A DNA stretch of 64,000 nucleotides from Rosa chinensis (Eukaryota > Streptophyta > Magnoliopsida > Rosales > Rosaceae): positions 1,364,001 to 1,428,000 of the forward strand of contig NC_037090.1 of NCBI RefSeq assembly GCF_002994745.2, in the 5' to 3' direction. The notes beneath the pieces are model-generated. The model was not told the DNA's origin. It was given only the letters and a program-made list of their open reading frames with translations, and made no database searches. Numbering within the stretch: position 1 is the stretch's first letter; each line of letters starts with the position of its first letter. A program made the position numbers and the translations under genes. This document shows positions 32,962 through 45,368 of the stretch, piece after piece.

Positions 32962-34017
32962 CAGGGCCGGTCCTGAGGTTCTTGATGCCCAGGGCGAAAA
33001 TTTTTTTTGATGCCCAGGGCTAGTTCGAAGATTTTTTCGATGACGATTCTGAGATTAATTTGGCTTTAAAAAGTTAAGAATTAACAAGTTTTTAGAATAA
33101 TCAACAGAACCACAGCAAACAAGCAACAAAACTTCTAATATTCATAATTTCAAAATTAAAGAACGCCTAATCCTCAACTTGCACCATGGAATGTCAAAAA
33201 ATTTGTCTAATCACCGTAGAAGAACAAAAAATTAGAGAGGAGAAAGATTGGTAGATGAAAAACAGATAGGAGAAAAATTCAAGGGACATATGATGAAAAT
33301 GAATTGAGGGATGAACAAACATTGTGTTAATGCTCAAGGTCCGGCAGTAGCCGATCTTTCGTTTAACACGGGTCCGGTGGGCGGACCGCTACTCTGAGGA
33401 TTTGATGGCCTCCGCTAGCTGTCACACGAGAGACAGGGCGTCAGAGGGAGACCGTGTTGGGCGGTCTTCACTTTTCCGATGCCTAAGTCAGTCAACGCGT
33501 ATAGATAGCATAATTAATGAGGAGAGAGGAGAAAACCTTTTGTAGGTGAGGAGAAGGTTGATCTTCTTCTTGTTTTCGATGTGGGACTGATGTGCTTTGA
33601 TTCCCAGCGTCTGGAGCTTCTGAGGCTATCTTAGCACGGCGCGTCAGCGGTGATCTGGGGGCGATCCAGGGCTCGGGTGGTAGCCCGCCTAGCTGTGCCT
33701 TTGCAGGTCACTCCTTTGGTGAGAGTCGGTACCTCTGACGGTACAATGAGCGTGGCTCATTATAGCTAATTATGCTTGTTCTGGCACATGTAGGTACACA
33801 TTGAAACCCCAAATTTAAAGAGAAATTTGTTTGATATCAACATTTTTGGGAGAGTGAGAGACTTTACTATAATGGTGCTTGACTTTTTGCAGTTTGCGAT
33901 GGATAGATCAGAGTCGTCGAAGAAGAAAACATCCAACTAGTGCGTCTAGAATTTTGAAATAATATATATATATATATATATATTTATTTACATTCTGTAG
34001 CATCTTATTGCAAATTT

Positions 34018-34049
<32 letters not shown>

Positions 34050-34230
34050 TAAAAAGTGAAAAGGGACATGTATAAAGTGGTAGAATAGAAAAAGGAAGAG
34101 AGAAGTAAACATTGAACAGAGCTTTATATATGGCTATGGTACCCGCAACAACTTAAACGCCAAATGGTGCCCCACCTTCCCTTGGGCCCTGGGCTGTCGC
34201 CAAGACTGCCCTTGGGCAAGGCCGGGCCTG
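32962..34230. mobile_element. hAT-type non-autonomous transposon (1269 bp)
   Basis: The ends are CAGGGCCGGTCCTG and, inverted, CAGGCCCGGCCTTG. The 8-bp duplication GTCGAAAG is exact at 32954-32961 and 34231-34238, and the intact locus near 3080 has the site once. The 8-bp duplication and CAGGG ends are typical of hAT. The interior has no transposase. It holds a GC-rich segment of unknown origin (33330-33760) and two long (AT)n tracts (~33960-34050). Confidence 0.93.
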
Positions 34231-34479
34231 GTCGAAAGTACCACCAAATATGAGGTCCCATAACATAATTACCGAAAAGAGGATAGTTTGGCTGGAATGA
34301 TCTTTCATTCAATCACGATTGAATAGTTATACAAGGAGAGACCTACTCTACAAGGCAACTGTTCCTACAAGTCAGCTACAATCAAGGAGTACAGAATATA
34401 CACGAGATTACAAATATAAACAGATTACAACATTCCAATTATAGAAGATACGAACTGATTACTTTCCTAACACGCCCCC

Positions 34480-37400
34480 TCAAGTTGGAGAGTGGATATC
34501 TCGAACTCCCAACTTGCGAATCATAGGAAGGAATATTTCCTTTCCCAAGGCCTTAGTGAGGACATCCGCCAATTGATGAGCAGAAATGACAAACTTGGTA
34601 ACAACAGAACCATCTTGGATTTTATCCCTGATGTAGTGGCAGTCCATTTCAATATGACGATTTCGCTCATGAAAAACTGGATTCGCTGCAATGTGTAGCG
34701 CTGCCTTGTTATCACAAAATAGCAAGGCGGGTTCTTGATGTAATATTCCTAAGTCTCTGAGTAGGTATCGAAGCCACGTTAATTCACAGCAGACACCTGT
34801 CATTGCACGATACTCCGCTTCAGCTGAAGAAAGCGAGACTGTTTTCTGTCTTTTTGATCTCCATGAAACCAACGAAGAACCAAGAAAAAGACAATAACCT
34901 ATGGTTGATCTTCTAGTAATGGGGCACCCTGCCCAATCTGAATCACAATAAGCACGCAATCTGAGATCACTCTGTGAAGAGAAAAATAAACCTTGACCAG
35001 GTGCACCTTTGAGATAACGCACAAGACGCAAAGCTGCCTCCATATGAAGTTTTCGAGGTTGATGCATGAATCTGCTTAATACATGGACTGAATAAGTGAT
35101 GTCCGGTCTCGAAACGGTAAGGTATATTAATCTGCCAACCAATCTTCTGTAACGAGCCGGATCTTTGAGCAAGTCACTCATGTCAGATAACTTCAGTCCT
35201 CGTTCCATAGGTGTGTCAACAGGAGCAGCGCCCATCAACCCTGCATCCTTAATAATCTCTAACGCATATTTTCGTTGAGAAATAAAAATCCCATTTTTCG
35301 AAGCAGAAACCTCAATGCCAAGGAAATATTTTAAGTCTCCAAGGTCTTTAATACGGAAATTACGATGAAGAAATTGCTTGAGTGCATCAATACTTGCAGA
35401 ATCATTTCCCGTAATCAAAATATCATCAACATATATCAAGAGGACAGTAAAAGACTTGCCTTGTCTCTTGGTGAATAAAGAGTAGTCAGCCCTGGATTGT
35501 ATGTAACCAGCAGATCGAATAGCCTCTGAGAACTTTGCGAACCACTGACGAGATGCCTGCTTCAGACCATATAATGAATTGTGAAGTCGGCAGACCAATC
35601 TTTCCTCCCCCTGTTTTCGAAGCCCTGGTGGAGGAGACATATAGATTTCCTTATGGAGGTCGCCATGTAAGAAAGCGTTATTGACATCCAGTTGGTGAAG
35701 TGACCATCCCCAGGCTGCTGCCAAGGCAAGTAAACATCGTACAGAAATAATTTTGGCAGTGGGAGAGAAGGTTTCCTGATAATCAACCCCCTCCATTTGT
35801 GTGAATCCTTTGGCCACTAATCGGGCTTTGTACCGCTCAATGGTACCATCAGACCGGTGTTTGATTTTATAAACCCAACGACAATCAATTGGCTTCTTAC
35901 TGGCCGGGAGAGAAGTGAGGGTCCATGTACCATTTGCTTGGAGAGCCTGCAATTCAGCTCTCATCGCCTTCTGCCACTCAGGATGAACAACCGCTTCGGA
36001 ATAGGAACTGGGCTCGATTGCTTGACTGATTTGGGCAATGAAAGACCGGTGGGCGAGCTTGTAGCGGTGGTAGGAGACATAGTTGGAGAGGGGATAACGA
36101 GTTCCTTTAGTTGGACCGGGAAACAAAGAAGATGACTGGTCGGAGGAAGGCAGCATGACCTGGGAGCAGACATAATCTCGGAATTTTACCAGCGGCGCCG
36201 TGGCACGGCTGGAGTGACGAATGGGCGCAGGTGAGGGTGGTTCAGGCTCAGGCAGAGGCGGGTCTGGGAAGGGGCCAGGCGATGCGGGGGGTGGCACCGG
36301 CGATGCGGGAGATAGGGGTGGGCTTTCGGTGGCGTCAGAGGATGGGATCGCAGTTGGTGACGGTGGGGGGACTGTGTCGGTCGAAGAAGTAGGAAGATGA
36401 GAGTCAATTTCAGGGTCAATGGGAGATATGTGGTCAGACTGATGGGTAGGGTCATCTAAGGGAGATGGGTCAGTGAGGGGGAAAGGAATGGGGCTAGAAT
36501 TTGGGCCCAAAGAATAAGAATTGGTATTGGACGTGATAGAAGCATAAGGAAAGCATGTTTCATGAAAAATGACATCTCTACTGGTGAAAATTCTGCGGGT
36601 AGATAGATCAAACAATTTATAAGCCTTTTGGCCAGCAGGATAACCAATAAAAACACATTTAATGGCGTGAGGAGAGAATTTATGTGTGATACGAGGATTA
36701 GTAGCATAAGCTAAGCAACAGATGGTGCGAAGATGAGAAAAAGAAGGAGGTTTATTATAAAGACGTTCAAAAGGAGTTTGAAAAGAGAGAAGAGGAGTTG
36801 GGAGACGATTAATGATATGAACTGCAGAGAGTACACACTCACCCCAAAAATGAGTAGGGAGTTGAGCATGAAATTTCAAGGCACGTGCAACTTGTAAAAT
36901 GTGACGATGTTTGCGTTCCACAACCCCATTCTGTTGAGGCGTGTAAACACAGGAATGTTGAAAAATTACACCATGATCTTTGAAGAAAGATTGGAGTGAA
37001 AGAAATTCTCCTCCATTATCACTTCGAAAAGTTCTAATGCGAGATGAGAATTGAGTAGACACAAAAGTAAAAAAATGTTTCAAAAGTGATTGCGTTTCAT
37101 CTTTGTGTCTCATCAAAAATATCCAAGTAAAGCGCGTGTAATCATCAACGATGGTGAGAAAATAATGGGCACCAGAAAGGGAAGGGTGTTTATAACGACC
37201 CCAAATATTACAATGAATAAGATCAAACGGTTTATTAGATGAAATTGAACTAGTCCCAAAAGGTAAACGACTTTGCTTAGCCAAAGGACATATAGGGCAA
37301 GCATTATTAGAACTAACAGAAAAATTCAAAAAGTTCTTGGCAATGAAACCTAAACGAGAAGGAGAAACATGTCCTAAGCGACTATGCCAGAGATCGGTAC

Positions 37401-38700
37401 ATGAGGTGGTGAGGTTACAAGCGGGCTGGTTGTTTGAGGTAGAATGAGGGTTGGTCAAGGTTTTCTTCGTCGCTAGTGCCACCAAGTAATATAGGCCATT
37501 ACGCTGCCTACCCAAACCAATCATCCTCTTCGTAACCAGATCCTGCAAAACACACCAATAAGGGAAAAATGTCACTGAACAGCTCAAGCCTCTTGTTAGT
37601 CGACTAACGGACATTAAATTGACTTTGAATGTAGGCACACATAGCACATCATGCAAATAATATGTAGAATTTAGAGGCAATGATCCTTTGGCAGCAATAT
37701 GGGCTTTCTCCCCACTAGGTAACAATACTGGAGGCAATGAACAACTTTTACCCCCATGTAAAAATAATTTTGAGGATGAAGACATATGGTCCGTCGCGCC
37801 GCTATCAATGATCCAGCGACAAGAGGAAATTTTAGACAAACCTGGTGGGGTTTTTGGCTTAGCCACTGCTGCATGTGCTTGGGAATTTTCACCGCTATCT
37901 TTGACACTGAGGATGGACAAGAGTTGTTGAAGTTGCGCCTCTGAAACACCTGATATCACAGACTTGATGTCATCTTTAGTTAATCCCTCAGAGACATGAT
38001 TGGCTGCTGAATTTCTTCCTCGGTTCCCATCAGTCATAGAACGATTTGTTCTCTCTTTTGGGTGACCAGGTGGATATCCAATTAATTTGTAGCAAGTTTC
38101 AACAAAGTGTCCCATGTCCCCACAGTAAGAGCATTTAGGTCGGCCTTTTGAAGAGCCCAAACGACGCTGGTCTGGATCAATATGTCGTCCATCATTGGTA
38201 GAGGAGCGTGTTGGTCGAGCAGACTGATTTGATCGATTGTTCCTGACAGCCATGGCAGCACTTGTGCTTGAGTCTGTGGCATGTGCCGCACTGAGATGCC
38301 TTTGTTTTTCAACTTGGCAAATAGATCCATAAGCTTGTCTAACTGAAGGAAGAGGATTCATGAGAAGGATCTGTCCTCGTGCAGTACTGTAGGACTCATT
38401 CAAACCCATTAGAAATTGCATAAGCTTTTGTCGGTCATGCTATGCTCCACAGGTACAAGAAGACGCATCTGTGTAGGAGGATAATTCATCCCATAAAGTC
38501 TTCAACTTGGTGTAGTAAGCAGAAACTGAAGGTTGTTCTTGGCGATGATAGGCGATTTCTCGTTGAATTTCAAAGATACGAGGCGCATTACTTTGAGAAA
38601 ACCGCTCACGAAGATCTTCCCAAACTTCACGTGCAATGGTGTAGTAAATCACGCTGTCTGAGATCTCTGGAGCAATGGAATTAATAATTGATAGAAGCAT
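34480..38700 (-). pseudogene. Copia gag-pol, one internal stop
   Basis: From 38421 down to 34480 an open frame of 1313 codons holds the zinc knuckle C-SY-C-GDMG-H-FVET-C, protease DSGATDHM, integrase (SRLGHVSPSR, RSDNGGEF, ERKHRH), reverse transcriptase (KARLVAKGFTQ, LDVNNAFLHGDL, YVDDILITGND) and RNase H (SSAEAEYRAM, DNKAALH). Upstream gag continues in the same frame to 38700 except for a single TAG at 38440-38442. The gag start lies beyond the nested element at 47296. One nonsense change and one insertion separate this from a full polyprotein. Confidence 0.93.
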
Positions 38701-41187
38701 TTTAATGCGGTATTTTAATAGTTAATTCCTCACATTTTGCTTAGTTAATTCCTTAACGAATCGATTTTTAACTCAATTTCTATTTTCTTAGGTACATTGG
38801 AGTAAATGATGGTGAAATGAGCATTATGTCCACACTTACCTACAAATGGTGGAGATAAAATTGAAGTAAATGAGTAGGAAATCCATCATCATCATCACCC
38901 AAAAACATTCCATGTTTTAGGGTGTAATCATCATGTTTTCTCCATCATTTCTCACACTAATCCACCAACATCATCACCCAAAAACATTCCATGTTTTAGG
39001 GTGTAATCATCATGTTTTCTCCATCATTACTCACACTAATTTACTCCATCTTTTCCAATTTCACTCTTCTTTCTCTTCCCTATATAAACACATTCTCCTC
39101 TCATTCTAAAACATATTCCTTCATCCATTTCATCTCCTTGTCTCACCATTTCCTCTCCATTTTCCTTAGTCACCATTTTCCCACACCAATTCCTTCATCC
39201 ATTCCATCTTCTTTGTCTCTCCATTTCCTTTCCATTTTCTCTCCATCCTCTAGTGCATTCAACATTTCAAGCAAGGCCAAGGGAGAAGAAGAATTGCCGT
39301 GAGCATCATCCTCCATCACCATCCTTGAAGCTTGCTTTCGAGATTCAAGAGACCACATCCTCAATTCGTTCATCTCATCTCCATCTCACGGTGTAATCCG
39401 ATTCTCCTTTGTAACCTTTGCTTTGATTTCGTTGGTTTTGTTCTAGTTGACATATGTGTTTGAATGAATATTAATTTCTGGAATTTTATGATTAATTGAG
39501 AATTTTTAGATTCATATAATTGTGATTCTAAGTTGCTTATGTGAGTTTGTTCGATTAAATTTGCTTTACAGAAAACTTTTATATGTTTATCTTATTTGGG
39601 TCGACACTTATAGGATTTGCATGTAATTGGTGCTAGGTTTAAGAACATGAAATCGACTTTTCGTTTTGTGTAACTTGAATCAAAAGTAGTAAAGGTTCTG
39701 GACAAGAATCGAATTTAATTGAAGAGGATTGCAATTAGGTGGACTTTTCCATAACTAAGTTGTACACTTGAGTTGATAGCCTTTCTCTATGTCTAATGCA
39801 TTAAACATGTCATGATTGACTAGCTTTCTAGGGCTTGATTGCATGTTTGATAGGATTAATCTAGGTGCTTTCGCTTAGGTTAATTAGCATTGAAAAGTAA
39901 AATATGGGAAATCATTTGCTTTCGAATGTTTCACATGATCAACTCCTCTCTCATGACTTAGATGAACAATATTAGGGTTTGAATCAATTTTAATCATATG
40001 TTTCGGTTTTTGATCTTTGTTCTCTCACTCTATTTTATTTTTATGTTTTTGCATTTTAATTATTTTATTAACTTAGTTTTATTTTCGAAAATCCAAAAAC
40101 AAAATCCCCCTTATTTTTGTTCACTTGTATATATTTATTCTTTATTTTATTTTGTAAATAATACTTTATTATTTTAATTCTTTATTTGTTTATACAATTG
40201 TATATATTTATATTCTTTATTTTATTTCTATAAATAATACTTTTCTTTATTTGTTACACAATTACAGGTGTACCCTCAATCCCCGGATAGAACGATCCCT
40301 ATTTGCTTATACTACTAACGATATTTTCAGGGTTAAATTGTGCGCGTGCTTTCAGGCGCATCAATTTTTGGCGCCGTTGCCGGGGATTGAAAAATCACTT
40401 GTTAAATTGTGTCATTTATTGTATATATTTGTTGTTTAAAAATAGTTTGAAACTTAGTTTAAATTAACTAGGATGTTATTTATATTATTGAACACGAATT
40501 TTAATTGTAGGTTGTAAATTGAGAGGAATAGGTGAAGTCTCTTTTGTTAATATTGGCCTAAACCCCTTATTGGTACCTAGCTCAGGTCCCTTAAGGTTGA
40601 GGGCGGCCTTTATTAACACTTGTTGAACTGTCTTCACACTTATGAACTTTTTCATCTTAGTAAGTATAGCCTATGTGGAATGGTGTCTAGGAAGGGGACA
40701 ACGTTCATGACGGGTTTTTGAATCCAGAAGTGCTTGCAAATGGGCCTAAACCACTATGTGGGAGTAGCTCATGCCAAAATGGATTTTTCCTCTCGTGTTC
40801 GTCCTCCCCCACCTGGCCATTTCAGTAAGGTTGCCCAAACGATTTGAAAGGGAGTTTGTGTCTAGGCGACTATACTTGGGCCGCACGTCCACTTGATTTA
40901 CCGCTTGGAATTTGATTCGATATCAATAATGTTTATAATAAAAGAAATACTTGTGAATACTCTATACGTGTAAATTATTTTGTTGTTTCACACTTTAAAC
41001 TTGTAAAAATACTTTTCACGTTTTATACTCACTTGTATACTTAACTTGTGTCTTATGTACAATATACTTGTTAATTATACTTGTAGTTTGTAATTAATAG
41101 TTATACTTGTTTTTATTTTGTATTTCTTTGTTAATTATAGTTACTAACTTTATTTAATGTAGGTACCGTCTGGCTGCAAGACGTAAA

Positions 41188-41400
41188 ATACAAGCGCTAC
41201 TTGGGAGGCAACCCATGCAAATCAGATTTGTTTTCTCTTTCCCTATTTCTTTTTATTTTTCAATTTTTCTCTTTAGTTTTTATTTTAGGATTTGTTTTCG
41301 TAAATGTCTTCTATCTATGCTTACTTATTTCATTGCATGCTTTTAATTAATTACATTGAGGATAATGCAATATTTAAGTGTGGGGGAAGAGATTTATATT
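41188..41400 (+). repeat. internal direct repeat A of the LTR element
   Basis: It starts with caagcgctacttgggaggca and ends with cattgaggataatgca and aagtgtgggggaag. The same ordered landmarks return at 43396-43620. Such blocks are usual near the 3' end of Athila/Tat-type elements. Having two of them suggests that the sequence between was added as a cassette. Confidence 0.75.
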
Positions 41401-41577
41401 TTTGTCTTTCATTTTGAGTCCAATATATATTTATATTTGTCTTTTAATTTTTGAGTCCTTTATATATATATATAAAAAAAAAAAACTGCATTCATTCAGT
41501 CTTATTAAATTCAGCTATTTACAAAAAAAAAATTAAAAAAAATTAAAAAAAAATAATAATAATAAAAATACTCTATA

Positions 41578-42228
41578 CTAAACCATGTCTGCATCTCCGT
41601 AGGAGTTGAGGCTGAGCTCAAGGGAAATGCGAGAGTCACCGCCATAGCCGCTACCTCCCTCGGAAGTAGTCTTCATGTTGCCAAAGATGTCCTCACCATG
41701 CATGGGGAATAGTGGAAGGGTTTCAATCTCCTGGTGATCTCCTCCTCGTTGTTCCATGAAAGATTGTCCTCCTGTTGTGCCAAAGGAGGTAGTACTGGTA
41801 TTAGTGTTGAAGGGTGAGGAGGAATATGGGTCAACACCATAGCCGACACGTGACCCAAAGTTTAGATCAATGGATCTACCATCATCAGTAGAACTAGTGG
41901 ATCCAAAATTGAGATCTAGAGATCCACCAACCGGAACGTTCCGAAATTCCTTCAACTTCTGCCTCTCACGAGCCTTGAGGTTCTGGAACCAAAAGAAGAC
42001 GTTTTTGTCCTCGATCTGCCCATACTGTTTCAGATGGAGGCAGATCTCTTGAATCTGCTCTGGAGTTGGGTACTTAAAACCCTTATCATAGTAAAGGCCC
42101 TTGAGGATTCTTAGTTGAGGTGGTGTGGGAGCCCACCGGTTATTAGTCCCGGCTGCTTGGTTGTTTCCTCCATCCTCGATTTGTTGCTGGGTCTGTTGCT
42201 CCATTAGTTGCAGAGTTTGTGGTTCCAT
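41578..42228 (-). CDS. WUSCHEL-like homeobox gene inside an LTR retrotransposon
   Basis: An uninterrupted 216-codon frame starts MEPQTLQ at 42228. The WOX homeodomain spans about residues 31-93: RWAPTPPQLRILK at its start, a long YYDKGF.. loop typical of WUS, and helix 3 NVFFWFQNLKARERQK. It has a WUS box TLPLFPMH (170-177) and a C-terminal EAR-like LELSLNS (203-209), in the order found in WUSCHEL, the stem-cell transcription factor. Two SLDLNFG/SIDLNFG repeats follow the homeodomain. The family's QNH is QNL here. An upstream ATG at 42429 is in frame, but a TATA box at 42339-42346 lies between, so 42228 is favoured. Plant WUS genes normally have introns and this has none. It runs opposite to the element. 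Confidence 0.9.
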   Translation of the reverse strand: MEPQTLQLMEQQTQQQIEDGGNNQAAGTNNRWAPTPPQLRILKGLYYDKGFKYPTPEQIQEICLHLKQYGQIEDKNVFFWFQNLKARERQKLKEFRNVPVGGSLDLNFGSTSSTDDGRSIDLNFGSRVGYGVDPYSSSPFNTNTSTTSFGTTGGQSFMEQRGGDHQEIETLPLFPMHGEDIFGNMKTTSEGGSGYGGDSRISLELSLNSYGDADMV

Positions 42229-42338
42229 GTTGATGAAGAAAGGATTTGAGTTTCGAAAGAAAGGCTGAAGGGTTGAGAGAGAAAGACTGGAACTCGGAAG
42301 AATTTTCTTTTGGAGTGAACAGTCCCTCAGAATGCACC

Positions 42339-42346
42339 TATTTATA
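42339..42346 (-). promoter_or_regulatory. TATA box of the WUS-like gene
   Basis: The minus strand reads CTATAAATAGG about 110 bp before the ATG at 42228. It decides between the two possible starts. Confidence 0.65.
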
Positions 42347-42454
42347 GAACGAGTAAGCATATCTCCACCGTTGGATGGACGATCTCTGAAATTAAATCTA
42401 CGCGTTGGATTAAAGTCACCCGAAAACACGGAAAAGCTGTTGACGCGTGGAGGA

Positions 42455-42630
42455 CACGAGGAGCTGTGACAGACAAACTATAGCCGAAAGCATGCCATAA
42501 ATCCAGGAAAAGAAAGGACACGTGGGGGAACCAAACGAATCTCGAGGAGCTGTGACAGACAAGCTACAGCCGAAAGCAGGTCTAATTGCCATAAATCCAG
42601 GAAAAGAAAGGAATATTTACGCGTGGGGGA
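42455..42630. repeat. direct repeat in the WUS-like gene's upstream region
   Basis: gaggagctgtgacagacaa, then agccgaaagca and ccataaatccaggaaaagaaagga, occur twice (from about 42458 and about 42546), each copy ~85 bp and each ending before an acgtggggg/acgcgtgggggag stretch. It lies directly upstream of the TATA box and could be a duplicated regulatory module, which is an inference. Confidence 0.75.
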
Positions 42631-42827
42631 GTTTTTCATGTGCATACGTGTTTCTTGGGCCGTGAACTGTCATAACTCTTCTCCTTCCCGGAGAAGCTTT
42701 GTTAAAACCGTGTGCCTGTTGAGATTTCTACCCTATTTTGTGCTTTACATATACATCCTTTTTTGTCTCCTCCAGATTTTACTAAGGTTTGTCTAAGCGT
42801 GCAGTTTCAAATTCCTTCTACTTCCTC

Positions 42828-43358
42828 ATGGCTCGAACCAAGGTTACCCCTCGCAGGGGCGTCAATCAACGCCGTGTTCTCTCTTTGGAAGAAGAAGGTC
42901 GTCAAGCGGCCACTAGAGCTGGGCTTACTCGTCCATGGGACCATCGTCCTATCCGTGAACGTACCCGCAGTCCCCCTCCTCTGCCTCGTCGCTCTCCCAG
43001 ACTGCATCCCGGAGAGTCTTCTTCCTCACCAGCTGCTCGTGCTCCTCGGCCTATGGCCACCCTGGAAAGCTTGTCGGATTTGATTGATGATTTGCGTTCC
43101 TCTCTCCGCGATGGTATTATGGTGACAGATTGGAGAGTCAATTGCATGATCGATTACATCTCTGAGATGAACTGCTCTTTGATCCGCTGTCACACTGCAA
43201 TAAACAAGCTTGCTCAGGAAGTCAATAACTTGCAGAGTTATCCTCCTGGGTTTCCTCGCAAGGACGCTACTGCATCACAACATGAGGACCCGCCTCCGAA
43301 GGCTGAAACCAGCAAGAGGGCTGCCACTCGCCCGCATACCGCTCCTCCAAAGGAGTAA
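42828..43358 (+). CDS. ORF of unknown function in the LTR element (176 aa)
   Basis: Starts MARTKVTPRRG at 42828; an earlier in-frame ATG is at 42789. The N-terminal half is rich in Arg, Pro and Ser. The middle has a helix-like LESLSDLIDDLRSSL and the end is polar. No gag, zinc knuckle or enzyme motif is visible. It lies between the homeobox gene and repeat copy B, on the element's own strand, so it may be an element-encoded or captured product. I do not recognise the family. Confidence 0.45.
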   Translation: MARTKVTPRRGVNQRRVLSLEEEGRQAATRAGLTRPWDHRPIRERTRSPPPLPRRSPRLHPGESSSSPAARAPRPMATLESLSDLIDDLRSSLRDGIMVTDWRVNCMIDYISEMNCSLIRCHTAINKLAQEVNNLQSYPPGFPRKDATASQHEDPPPKAETSKRAATRPHTAPPKE

Positions 43359-43395
43359 ATGGAGGTACAAGTCTAGGCTGAAAGACTTTAAACAT

Positions 43396-43620
43396 TAAGC
43401 GCTGCATGGGAGGCAACCCATTTCAACCGTATCTGTGGAGGAGCCATCAAACGCAAATTTGCTTTCTTGAACTCTTCCTTCTATTTTATTTTCATGAATT
43501 TTAAGTTGTTTTAGGTTTCGTTGTGTTCATTTTCTCTTCTATGCTTGATTTATGCTTTGCATGATTTATATTTGTTTATACATTGAGGACAATGCATGAA
43601 TTAAGTATGGGGGACGGATT
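43396..43620 (+). repeat. internal direct repeat B of the LTR element
   Basis: Second copy of the block at 41188-41400 (aagcgctgcatgggaggcaa to ttaagtatgggggacgg). Confidence 0.75.
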
Positions 43621-45368
43621 ATTGCTTTGTTGTGTTTTTAGTAGTTAGTATATAAAGAAAAAAAAAAAAGAAAAAAAAATGTGTTTAACAAAAGAAAATG
43701 TTGTGATACACTAAGGTATATTGGATTAAACATAGTCTTGAAAAAGGGTAGCTGTTTCAGTCCCATTGCACATCGAGACTCCCTGTTCCCGTACCTAAGT
43801 GTTGAAATTAAATTAAATTGTAAAAAAAAAAAAAAAAAATGTTGGTTTTAGAGTGTTTTTGTTTGTTTGAGTCTTAGGATGCTCCTAACGTCTAGGATGA
43901 ACATGTCTCTGAATTCATGGCTGAAGGTTTTCACAATCAAAATAGGACTTAATTGAATTCTGTGGTTAATCGACATTGTGATGCTTGTATGAAGATTTGA
44001 GATAGGATTGTAACTTGGTTCATTAAGCATGCTAGGATTAAGTCTGATTCATTTGACCGAAGTGAGCTGTTGAGCTAAAATACTTTCTTTTTGAGTGCTT
44101 ATTGATAATTTCAGAATTTCATTGCTGTATTTGCAAAACCTCATCTTTCTTTGAAAATCCAATGATCATGTGCCATAGATTTTAATGGACTAGAGAGTAC
44201 TAGAACTCGGCTGTTGTGACTGTCAAAACTTGTATGCCATAATATGCACTGATCCTGGATAGGATAGAAGGCATTAGGGTAACCACCAAAGCCAAACAAG
44301 CATGTGTCCCCAATTGTGCCCGTCGTGGGACTCCTTAGAATGAACCCCTTTGAGCCTACGTTGAAAACCTTTGTTTCATCACCCTCACTACCCTACCATG
44401 AGCTTAGTACAGGATATCTCTACCCTTGTCTTAAGGACTTAGTAGAGCATGACATAGTATGTAGGGGTGACGATGAAAGACAAGTGTGGGGTGGGGAAAA
44501 TCCAAGAAAAAAAAGAAGAAAAAATTTTGCCTTGAAAAAAAAAAAAAAAAGAAAGAAAAGCGGCAAAAGAGAAGAAAAATTGAAAAGAAAACTCTTGGGA
44601 AAATGTTGAAGTGTGGTTTTGGACTTGCAAATTTGTAGAAGGCTCAAAGTTGAAAATTATGCCTTTGTCCATTCCCATGTTGTTAGAGTGAAGGTTTGGC
44701 CCAAAACAATGATATTTGGTCTACAAAAATGATGACATAAGGTGGTCCTTATATGCTCTGCTAGGTCCTTAGGATATTTTGTATCCTTAGTCTTCATTTC
44801 AAAAACCCTAGCTTAGCCCCATTACAACCTGTTTTAAGTGCTGACTTGATCCTTGAGATGGGCAGTCTTTGGTTAGTAGAGTCAGTTACGCAGTCGAGCT
44901 TATGGTTTAGGTCCATTTGTGCACTTAGTCATTTCATGAGGTCTTTAAAAATTCTTCACAAAATGCTTTTATTGATGAAATATGCAAGCTGTTTGTTGCC
45001 TTACAATTTGTTCTCTTGCATATACTTGAGTGTGAAGCTTTTAAGCATAGCCATTTCTGAGAGAAAAATCGAGTGTATGCCCTGTAAGTTTGGATTGGAC
45101 TTGTTCGAAACATGCTATCATTCACTGTATAACTTAAGTTCTCCATATCTTGCTTAGTCATATGAATGTCACAGGTTTATTAACCATGGAATTATCTTTG
45201 TGATTTTGATTAAGTGTTTAACTTGAAAGCCATGAGTTTGGAGTCTCTGAGACAACAGTTAGGAGCAATAGAGTCATTTACTTGCTTTTTGTCAAGTCTT
45301 TGTTCTGTTTTGGATTTTTTTTGTTTTGTTTTGCTAAGGGACTAGCAAAAGCTAAGTGTGGGGTAATT
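43621..45368 (+). other. non-coding 3' interior of the LTR element
   Basis: A-rich runs at 43659-43679, 43820-43838 and 44507-44570, no domain-bearing frame, and a purine tract just before the 3' LTR. Nothing else recognised. Confidence 0.6.

Noticed and set aside
33330..33760. GC-rich part of the hAT element as a gene
   Set aside because: No open frame with a domain on either strand; left as unidentified interior.
39012..39302. Open stretch repeated at 45692-45982
   Set aside because: The two are the same part of the two LTRs. The repetition is explained by LTR identity, not by a gene.
41520..41570. Poly(A) tail proving retroposition of the WUS-like gene
   Set aside because: The A-run is on the + strand while the gene is on -. 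In the gene sense it is poly(T), so it is not a retrocopy tail.
42828..42870. Histone H3-like start (MARTK)
   Set aside because: Only the first five residues match. What follows is unlike any histone.
44304..44647. Lysine-rich and phenylalanine-rich open stretches
   Set aside because: Translation of a long A-run in non-coding element DNA.
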